Of a stretch of DNA of 27,184 bases, positions 21,790 through 27,184 are shown piece by piece. The first letter of the stretch is position 1. Every line of letters begins with the position of its first letter. The translations under genes and the position numbers were made by a program. The notes under the pieces were generated by a model that worked only from the letters and a program-made list of their open reading frames with translations, was not told the DNA's origin and made no database searches. Location: positions 1 to 27,184 of the IMG/VR virus record IMGVR_UViG_3300028569_000145. One strand, written 5' to 3'. Source of the DNA: a virus.

Positions 21790-22421
21790 GTTATATTGTG
21801 GCTTCAGTGCCGCCTGTGAAATGTTTTGTGCGTCGTGAGTTCTTGTACAACTTTACTCGGGGTCATGGCGAATTGGAACCTGCTGTTTGGGTCAGTATCA
21901 AGGCTCTGCGTGGACAGGTGTTTAGAATTGAAAGTCTGTTGCCTGCTTACGGTGCCTTGTATGACAAATTGCCCATACATGCTTATGTGTGGCACCGGGT
22001 GCCACACGGCGACCTGCCCATTGACACCCTGCAGTTATGGGATTGCATGGGCTACAATTTCACAGTGATTGAAAAGATTGGCCTGCGCAATCTAGGTGTA
22101 AAGTTCCTGGGCAAGGATCACGCCTGGCATTTTGGTACCTACATGTTCACTGTGGACTTTTGTGCAGATGGTCTGGATGTGGACACTGGCTTCTCAGAAC
22201 AAGCAGAAGAACACAAAAGCTTCAACTTTATTCGATTAGAAAATGGGCAGTTTGCTATTCAACCCAACAACCGATGCTTGTGGTATGATCAAAGTCTAGT
22301 GCCTGCAGAAACAAAGACTCCAGACTTTCAGGCTGCACAACACTTGTTCACTGTGGATGGCACACGCAAATGGAGCACAGGATCAGATTGGTTTTACGGC
22401 ATTCACTCTAGGCCAGAGTAG
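21786..22421 (+). CDS. conserved-type phage protein of unknown function (211 aa)
   Basis: A soluble mixed alpha/beta protein that starts by ATGA overlap with the GNAT gene. It is aromatic-rich: FVRREFLYNFTRGHGELEPAV, YDKLPIHAYVWHRVPHGDLP, LQLWDCMGYNFTVIEKIG, AWHFGTYMFTVDFCADG and a C-terminal KWSTGSDWFYGIHSRPE. Several His and Asp residues are present but no catalytic pattern I know. It ends tail-to-tail with the Dps gene, overlapping it by 14 nt. Coupling to the GNAT implies a shared pathway. No function can be assigned. Confidence 0.8.
   Translation: MSYIVASVPPVKCFVRREFLYNFTRGHGELEPAVWVSIKALRGQVFRIESLLPAYGALYDKLPIHAYVWHRVPHGDLPIDTLQLWDCMGYNFTVIEKIGLRNLGVKFLGKDHAWHFGTYMFTVDFCADGLDVDTGFSEQAEEHKSFNFIRLENGQFAIQPNNRCLWYDQSLVPAETKTPDFQAAQHLFTVDGTRKWSTGSDWFYGIHSRPE
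22405..22419. terminator. weak hairpin at convergent gene ends
   Basis: ACTCT and AGAGT pair around AGGCC exactly where the 211-aa gene and the Dps gene overlap tail-to-tail. No T-run follows on either strand. It may slow transcription from both sides, but the call is weak. Confidence 0.25.
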
Positions 22422-22839
22422 AATTCAGCATCCAAAGAGATTTTTCAATATCCAAGGCTTGGTCTTGTGCATAATTGGAGATTTCTTCTAGGCCTTCATC
22501 TGAGGCAATTTCAATCAGCTCTTTGTATTCGCTCAGCAAATGTTCCAGATCATCCCGTACCATTTCCAACAAAAAGTCAGCATCACCTGCAAGTTCACCG
22601 GTGTCAATTTGACTGAGTTCAATCACTTCTGCCAAGTCACAAGGCATGTATTCATTCATGGTGCGCAGGATTTCACCAATTTTATCAATTTCGGCTTGAC
22701 GGCGTTCATACACGCCCTGCAACAGTTTGTGATCTGAACGGAAGTTGCGACCTGTGATGTTCACATGTGCCACATGGCTGCGGAAGTAAGTGACAAAGTT
22801 GTCACGAAAGATTTGGGTGAGTTGTTCAGCTGTGTTCAT
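22408..22839 (-). CDS. dps: Dps-family mini-ferritin (143 aa)
   Basis: The ferroxidase ligands of Dps align exactly: H25 (HVNITGRNF), H37 (SDHKLLQG), and D52 and E56 (EIDKIGEIL). The spacing 12, 15, 4 is that of E. coli H51, H63, D78, E82. The usual Trp after the first His is Val. A C-terminal helix IEKSLWMLNS matches the family ending. Dps proteins form 12-subunit shells that oxidise and store iron with peroxide and may coat DNA. At 143 aa it is short, lacking the Lys-rich N-terminal tail used by E. coli Dps for DNA binding. AGGAAG precedes the ATG. It follows three putative ejection proteins on the same strand, so it may be made late and might even be packaged. Confidence 0.82.
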   Translation of the reverse strand: MNTAEQLTQIFRDNFVTYFRSHVAHVNITGRNFRSDHKLLQGVYERRQAEIDKIGEILRTMNEYMPCDLAEVIELSQIDTGELAGDADFLLEMVRDDLEHLLSEYKELIEIASDEGLEEISNYAQDQALDIEKSLWMLNSTLA

Positions 22840-22842
22840 AGA

Positions 22843-23559
22843 TTAAAAACTTCCTGGGGCTACAGGGCCCATTACTTTTTCATAGGCTTTCTTGCGAATG
22901 TTTTGACGCATTCTAGCATCTTCTTCTAGTATAGCACGCTCTTGAGGATTTACACCCAAAAATGGCATTTCTGCTACTGCTCGCATTTGATTGGCCCGAC
23001 CAGCTTTGCCCATGGTAGCAGCTTCACCTCGAACAACCTGTGCATAAGGATTGTATTGTAAACCAGGCGCATTGGGATTGGCACGAATCTTTTCTTGCTC
23101 ATAAGCAGCCATTTGATATGGCATTAAAAAAGCACTTTCAGGTGCGGCCATGGCCGAGCCAAGACCACGCAAGGCAGCACCAGGCATGGCTTTGAATGGC
23201 ATGTCCAAGACCTTGCCAGCCATAGGGTGTCCGGCAATGTATGCACTGGTCAAGTCCTTGACACTTTTAAATGGTGTAGATAAGAATTCACCCACAATGT
23301 TTGGTGTGACCTGACCGGCAATTTTTGCCAATTTATAAGCATCGCCTGCTTGAGCCGCAACAGCACCAGCCACTGGGCGAACTGCGGCAACGGCCGCTTG
23401 ATTCATGGCAACATTGCCCAGACTTGGATCTGGTTGTTTAATAGGAGTAGATGCTGGAGCAGGAGCACCTAGGCTACGGGCTGCTTCATCAATGTCTGCT
23501 TCTGTGGGTTCTTTTTCAAACTCCACACGCTGACCGTTGACTTCATAGATAAAAGCCAT
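22843..23559 (-). CDS. putative virion/ejection protein (238 aa)
   Basis: The N-terminus MAFIYEVNGQRVEFEKEPTEADIDEAARSLGAP resembles the short leader domain found at the start of many phage internal or ejection proteins (a beta hairpin followed by EPTEADIDEAA). An Ala/Pro/Gly-rich central part (VAMNQAAVAAVRPVAGAVAAQAG, MPFKAMPGAALRGLGSAMA) could include membrane-active helices. The end is basic. The start overlaps the stop of the 756-aa gene as TAATG. By position and composition it may be delivered into the host with the genome. The role is inferred. Confidence 0.7.
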   Translation of the reverse strand: MAFIYEVNGQRVEFEKEPTEADIDEAARSLGAPAPASTPIKQPDPSLGNVAMNQAAVAAVRPVAGAVAAQAGDAYKLAKIAGQVTPNIVGEFLSTPFKSVKDLTSAYIAGHPMAGKVLDMPFKAMPGAALRGLGSAMAAPESAFLMPYQMAAYEQEKIRANPNAPGLQYNPYAQVVRGEAATMGKAGRANQMRAVAEMPFLGVNPQERAILEEDARMRQNIRKKAYEKVMGPVAPGSF

Positions 23560-25829
23560 TATTGAACTCTCTTGTATTTGTTACCACTTGATGTGGTGCC
23601 AGCACCTGCTCCACCACCTTGTTGACCACCTGCACCAAATGTCCAGTCATTGCGACCGGCCTTGTCATAACGCTGTAAAATTGTTCGTAATGCATCCAAT
23701 GCAGCCAATCGATCTTCAACTGGCAGTTTGCGGTTGTTAAAGTCACCAGCAGCCTGCTTATACATTTGCACATCGATATCGCTTTGTGGGCCTTCGAAAC
23801 GCGGAATGTTGGCAAGAATGTTGTAACTCAACACATTCAAACGACTGATAGCCTTTGATCCTTCTGTGCTCTTACCAATCACAGCACCTAAAGTATCAAC
23901 ACCAGCACCAATGGTAGATCCAGTAGATTTTAATATCGCTTCATTGATTGGTTTGAATAGATCATAAGTGCGATCTGCAAATGCCTGATTTTTAATATCA
24001 ATTGCTGCTTGTTCACCTTCGGCCTTGGCACCTGGTTTGAGTTTTTCACGCTGAACAATAGCATTAGTTTCAATGTTGGTTTGTGCTTGTGTTTTTCCCA
24101 GGGCCATGTTTTGTTCTAATTGAGCAGGACTAATGTTGCTAGTAGAAACCCCGCCACCTGCAACTTTTTGTGTAGTTGTGCCTGCAGGAGGGGTAGTAAC
24201 TCTTGCTGGAGCTGCCTGTGCAGGTGCAGTTTGTGCTGGAGCTGCCTGTGCAGGTGCAGTTTGTGCTGGAGCTGCCTGTGCAGGTGCAGTTTGTGCTGGT
24301 GCGGCCGGTGGGCTGATCATCTGGCCAGACTCCAGGCTAATTTGTGGTGCGGCTCCACTCAATGAACTCAATGGATAATTGGTTCTATACTTGGCGTTGA
24401 ATTCGCCCAAGAACTTGTTGGCTGCTTCTGGTGCGGAACCTTGCACACGCATTTGCAGTTTGGCCCAATCTGTGGCCAAGTCAATGTTCTGACGCTGTAT
24501 TTGTGCAACTCGTTGTGCATCCAATGAACCACTACTACTTTGTGGTCGGAATCCAGCCATGGGCTTGCGACCTTCATCAGTTTGAATATAACTTGTACCA
24601 GTTTTCTTGTTAGACACCACACGACCAACCAAGGGCTGTCCATTTGCATCTTTCAATGTGTCGCTGACATAGGTTCCACCAACAATGTCAATGCTGCCAG
24701 TAGTCATGCCCACAGCACTGATTAATTCTTTTGCACCCAGTTTTTTACCTGTGGTGCTGTCGTAGCCTTCAATTGGTATTCCGTCACGGGTTTTATACAA
24801 AAAAGATTTTCCATCATCTGAAGAGCCCACTGCCCATTTGTCATTCAAGCCCAGTTTGGCAGCTTCTTTGCCGGCCAAGTCAGGACTGATAAAGCCCAAC
24901 AACAACATTTTGGCCCATGAACCTTCTTCGCTTTTGCTTTTAATCAGGCGAGCAATGTCGTTTTCACTCATGCTGGCTAGTTCTTCTTTGCCACGAGTTT
25001 CGCCCACTTGACGATTTAGCAATTCGCTAGCTTGCTTGCGAGCAATTAATTGTTGTTCTTTACCTATTGTGCTATCATTAGCAAGTTGCAATAGTTTCAT
25101 TGCATCAGTAGAAGCTTCAGTAAAGCGTGATTCAAATGTAGGTGCAGGTGCAGGTGCAGGAGCAGAAGTTACTGCTGCTTGTGCGCCAGCTTGTGCCAAA
25201 CTGGGTGCAGGTGCAGGCGCAGCCACTTGTGTTTGACCAGTGGGTGTTGTGGCCGGCGGTGCCAGTCGGGGCATGGGAGCACCGGGTGCTCCTGCTACTT
25301 GTACACCGGCACCAGGTTGTGGCAGTGGTGTGGGTGCAACAGCAGCCTGGGGTTGAGCTCCAGCCCGTGCCTGGGCCAGCTGCTGTTGAAACATCTGTTG
25401 ACGACGCTGAACTTCAGCAGCATCTGGAGGCGGTGCACTGGGCGCAGCCTGTGGTGCAGGTGCAGGTGCAGGTGCCTCAGGCATGGGTGGCATTGGCCGT
25501 GCCTGGATTGTGGGAGTTGCCACAGGAGAAGTCACTGCTGGTGGCATTTGGCTGGGAGCCACAGGTGCTGTCACAGTGGGTGTGCGTGGATTGGCAGCAC
25601 TGAGATCCTCAACACGGCCTTCAATTTTCATTGTTTGCTCGCCAGTGTCGGGATCAGTTGTAATTGTCTGCTTTACTGGTGTGGTTTTTGCAGCTTCTTG
25701 TTGTTGAATTAATAACTGTTGGCGTGCTTCTTCTTCTTTGCGCTTGCGTTCTTCTTCGGCTTGTGCATCAGTAGCTCCAAAAGAAAACATTCCTCCACCA
25801 GGTGAATATGGTGACATTGTAAATTGCAT
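23559..25829 (-). CDS. large Ala/Gln/Pro-rich putative internal virion protein (756 aa)
   Basis: The first 230 residues contain a charged coiled-coil start (AEEERKRKEEEARQQLLIQQ) followed by Ala/Pro/Gln low complexity. A folded domain at about 290-490 follows (LGLNDKWAVGSSDDGKSFLY, SIDIVGGTYVSDTL, GTSYIQTDEGRKPM). Then comes a tandem repeat of APAQTAPAQA, and finally a helical C-terminus (IETNAIVQREKLKPGAKAEG, NFNNRK-like and LDALRTILQRYDKAG). The pattern is that of podovirus ejection proteins, which are long, helical and low in complexity. AAGG lies about 9 nt ahead of the ATG. The 30-bp DNA repeat inside is perfect, so length may vary between strains. No lytic transglycosylase motif was seen. 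Confidence 0.72.
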   Translation of the reverse strand: MQFTMSPYSPGGGMFSFGATDAQAEEERKRKEEEARQQLLIQQQEAAKTTPVKQTITTDPDTGEQTMKIEGRVEDLSAANPRTPTVTAPVAPSQMPPAVTSPVATPTIQARPMPPMPEAPAPAPAPQAAPSAPPPDAAEVQRRQQMFQQQLAQARAGAQPQAAVAPTPLPQPGAGVQVAGAPGAPMPRLAPPATTPTGQTQVAAPAPAPSLAQAGAQAAVTSAPAPAPAPTFESRFTEASTDAMKLLQLANDSTIGKEQQLIARKQASELLNRQVGETRGKEELASMSENDIARLIKSKSEEGSWAKMLLLGFISPDLAGKEAAKLGLNDKWAVGSSDDGKSFLYKTRDGIPIEGYDSTTGKKLGAKELISAVGMTTGSIDIVGGTYVSDTLKDANGQPLVGRVVSNKKTGTSYIQTDEGRKPMAGFRPQSSSGSLDAQRVAQIQRQNIDLATDWAKLQMRVQGSAPEAANKFLGEFNAKYRTNYPLSSLSGAAPQISLESGQMISPPAAPAQTAPAQAAPAQTAPAQAAPAQTAPAQAAPARVTTPPAGTTTQKVAGGGVSTSNISPAQLEQNMALGKTQAQTNIETNAIVQREKLKPGAKAEGEQAAIDIKNQAFADRTYDLFKPINEAILKSTGSTIGAGVDTLGAVIGKSTEGSKAISRLNVLSYNILANIPRFEGPQSDIDVQMYKQAAGDFNNRKLPVEDRLAALDALRTILQRYDKAGRNDWTFGAGGQQGGGAGAGTTSSGNKYKRVQ
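24205..24294. repeat. three perfect copies of a 30-bp tandem repeat
   Basis: The unit begins GCTGGAGCTGCCTGTGCAGG and is present three times without change, followed by a degenerate partial copy. It encodes the Ala/Pro/Gln/Thr repeat of the 756-aa protein. Perfect identity points to recent slippage. Confidence 0.9.
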
Positions 25830-25832
25830 ATG

Positions 25833-26558
25833 TTATACCTTAATACCAAAATTAGCACCAAGATTGTAACTTGTACTGCTTGATGAAGTACCTGTTGGTC
25901 CAAGACCATAGCTGGCACTGGGTGTACCAAAGATCACTGATGCATATTGATTGTACAACTGCTGTGGAGTCATGCCTGCTGCAATGCCTTCTTTGGCAGC
26001 GCCAAGACTTTGACCAATGCCGCCTTGACCCAGTTGTGCCAGGGTGGTGCCAACTCCGGCTCGTTGAGCCGAAATGTCTTTGAGGATATTGGCAGCAGTT
26101 GCTGCCTGTGCGCTCTGTGTTTGACCAGCCAATTGACGCTCGGCCAGAGCCTGGCGTGCCGAACCCAGGTTGCCGGTGCCACCAAACTGTGCCTGTTGAT
26201 TCACTAGGTTTTGTTGATATTGTGCTTGAGCCGGCGCCATGGCCGCATTGAGTTGCTCTTGTGCATATTCAGGAGAGAACAAACTTTGCAGACCCGAAAT
26301 ACCAGTTCTCAGTGCAGACTCACCAGTTTCGCCCAGGCTCTGTTGTGCTTGACTTGCAGCACCTGCTAGATTTTGAGCAGCATTGGTCACGCCCGGCGCA
26401 GCAAGATTATAGATGTCAGTTGCACCTTTCACAGCACCTTGATAGGTGGGAGCAATGGTGCCAGTGAAGAACTCGTTTTGCGCTTTGATTTGTGCTCGTT
26501 GTTCGTCGGTTAATTGTGGTGTTGTGACATTTGTGCTGCCACCTTTGCCCATGCTCAT
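25833..26558 (-). CDS. putative virion/ejection protein (241 aa)
   Basis: A Gln/Ala/Gly-rich helical protein: TPQLTDEQRAQIKAQNEFF, then SQAQQSLGETGESALRTG, then GGTGNLGSARQALAERQLAG, and a Ser/Gly/Tyr-rich end. The segment with Gly-Asn-Leu-Gly-Ser-Ala-Arg followed by a Gln-rich helix recurs in podovirus internal proteins of the DNA-ejection type. AGGAGAT about 7 nt before the ATG is a strong ribosome site, and a CTAAATA box lies 22 nt further upstream. It leads the transcript with the 756-aa, 238-aa and Dps genes. The family is only loosely recognised. Confidence 0.7.
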   Translation of the reverse strand: MSMGKGGSTNVTTPQLTDEQRAQIKAQNEFFTGTIAPTYQGAVKGATDIYNLAAPGVTNAAQNLAGAASQAQQSLGETGESALRTGISGLQSLFSPEYAQEQLNAAMAPAQAQYQQNLVNQQAQFGGTGNLGSARQALAERQLAGQTQSAQAATAANILKDISAQRAGVGTTLAQLGQGGIGQSLGAAKEGIAAGMTPQQLYNQYASVIFGTPSASYGLGPTGTSSSSTSYNLGANFGIKV

Positions 26559-26580
26559 GGTTGATCTCCTGTCGATTTAA

Positions 26581-26587
26581 TATTTAG
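26581..26587 (-). promoter_or_regulatory. CTAAATA box before ejection-protein operon
   Basis: GCTAAATA on the minus strand, 22 nt before the 241-aa start, with AGGAGAT between. It sits in the gap after the proline-rich gene and would drive the operon that ends with Dps. Confidence 0.6.
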
Positions 26588-26619
26588 CGTATTCATGTTT
26601 TTGATCCTTTTTCAAGCAC

Positions 26620-27184
26620 TTAAACTCGTGGTGCTTGTGGTGTACTGTATGGTGCCTGAGTGGCTGCTCGTTGAACTCCAGCCAGCAATGACTGAATATT
26701 CTGTGTTTGAGGATTGTACATCTGTTGCAATCCCCAGGGTGATATTGGCGCAGGCACCTGTTGGTACAGTTCCCGGTTGAATGTGGCACCAGTTTGATAG
26801 GGATGTTGTCCCCAGTAAAACTGGCTTCGAACACCTTGTGGTTGATATTGTCTGGGCACATTGGTAATCCAACCAGGGTTCAAACCTGGTAGATTTACAG
26901 TGCCCACTTTGCCCCACTCCGTGGGTGGTAGTGGTGCCAAAGGTGGTGGTGTCACTGTGGGTGGCACAATAGGTGGCACATAGATTGGAGGTGCCACATA
27001 TGGTGGTTCTGGTACTACAGGAGGTTCTGGAGTCACTGGTGGTTCTACAGGAGGTTCTGGAGTCACTGGTGGTTCTACAGGAGGCTCTACAACAGGAGGC
27101 TCTACAACAGGAGGCTCTACAACAGGAGGCTCTACAGGAACAACTGGTTCAACCGGGGTTACTGGGCCTGTACCATCTCCGGGA
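26620..27184 (-). CDS. proline-rich virion-type protein (partial, N-terminus outside window)
   Basis: The frame is open to the right edge. The GTG at 27066 is an internal codon, not a likely start, since the Pro/Val/Glu repeat continues upstream of it. The N-terminal visible part is a tandem PPVVE/PPVTPE repeat, then Pro-rich linker (YVAPPIYVPPIVPPTVTPPP), then a compact region (PLPPTEWGKVGTVNLPGLN, YQPQGVRSQFYWGQHPYQTG, PISPWGLQQMYNPQTQNI). The extended Pro-rich arm and position upstream of the ejection genes suggest a structural or internal virion protein. No family recognised. It ends just before a CTAAATA promoter. Confidence 0.72.
   Translation of the reverse strand, partial: PGDGTGPVTPVEPVVPVEPPVVEPPVVEPPVVEPPVEPPVTPEPPVEPPVTPEPPVVPEPPYVAPPIYVPPIVPPTVTPPPLAPLPPTEWGKVGTVNLPGLNPGWITNVPRQYQPQGVRSQFYWGQHPYQTGATFNRELYQQVPAPISPWGLQQMYNPQTQNIQSLLAGVQRAATQAPYSTPQAPRV
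27079..27135. repeat. 15-bp tandem repeat coding for PPVVE
   Basis: The unit AGGAGGCTCTACAAC occurs 3.8 times, with related variants at 27001-27078. It codes for the Pro-Pro-Val-Val-Glu repeat. Confidence 0.88.

Noticed and set aside
24205-24294. 30-bp repeats as a CRISPR array
   Set aside because: The copies are directly adjacent with no spacers and encode an in-frame Ala/Pro repeat.
25142-25712. Plus-strand frames of 153 and 177 codons opposite the 756-aa gene
   Set aside because: Val/Gln- or Cys/Trp-rich shadow composition caused by the Ala/Pro/Gln codons of the real gene.

Overview
This window is part of the genome of a tailed double-stranded DNA phage, most likely with a short tail (podovirus-like). 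The reasons are a P22-type portal of about 755 residues, an SU10-like (DUF5309-type) major capsid protein, a P22 gp4-like connector, and a set of Ala/Gln/Pro-rich putative ejection proteins, with no tape measure, tail tube or sheath in view. Base composition is near 50% GC. The style of the genes (repeat-built tail fibre, Dps, GNAT, DUF6321-like small protein) recalls uncultured aquatic phages. The host cannot be named from the sequence; one clean sigma-70 promoter says only that it is a bacterium with a standard housekeeping sigma factor.

Nearly everything is on the minus strand, so the transcription order runs from the right edge to the left. At 22.4-27.2 kb are four putative virion/ejection proteins (the first cut by the window edge) and a Dps-type mini-ferritin. 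At 21.0-22.4 kb a plus-strand operon interrupts: a small HNH-like protein, a GNAT acetyltransferase and a conserved unknown, chained by ATGA overlaps. At 18.3-21.0 kb (minus) are an HNH endonuclease, a 370-bp non-coding region, a compact divergent family A polymerase and a small unknown. At 17.8-18.4 kb is a second plus-strand island. At 12.5-17.8 kb (minus) is the packaging region: two small genes behind a host-type promoter, putative small terminase, a run of short basic conserved proteins, and large terminase. At 11.0-12.5 kb a methyltransferase/glycosyltransferase cassette sits between terminase and portal. At 0-10.9 kb are portal, scaffold, major capsid protein, connector, a long repetitive tail fibre and the start of a LamG-type lectin protein.

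The most interesting structure lies outside the proteins. The hexamer TAAATA, preceded by C, A or T, occurs at eleven places I could find. All are intergenic or start-proximal, on whichever strand the next gene or RNA lies, and often just behind a terminator-like hairpin. It matches the core of the T4 late promoter (TATAAATA), although nothing else here looks T4-like. At four genes the ATG follows the box by only 4-5 nt with no usable Shine-Dalgarno; a fifth gene has the one-mismatch box TATAAGTA at the same spacing. These start codons would sit at or next to +1, that is, leaderless mRNAs. One plus-strand box in the 370-bp gap lies directly in front of a sequence that can fold into a multi-branched RNA closed by a 12-bp stem and followed by a strong GC hairpin, a likely undescribed phage small RNA.

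The polymerase gene beside it keeps the family A motifs and both catalytic aspartates but has lost the Glu steric gate and several nucleotide-binding residues, and has no visible exonuclease. I could not run any search or folding program; all family names rest on motif recognition by eye.
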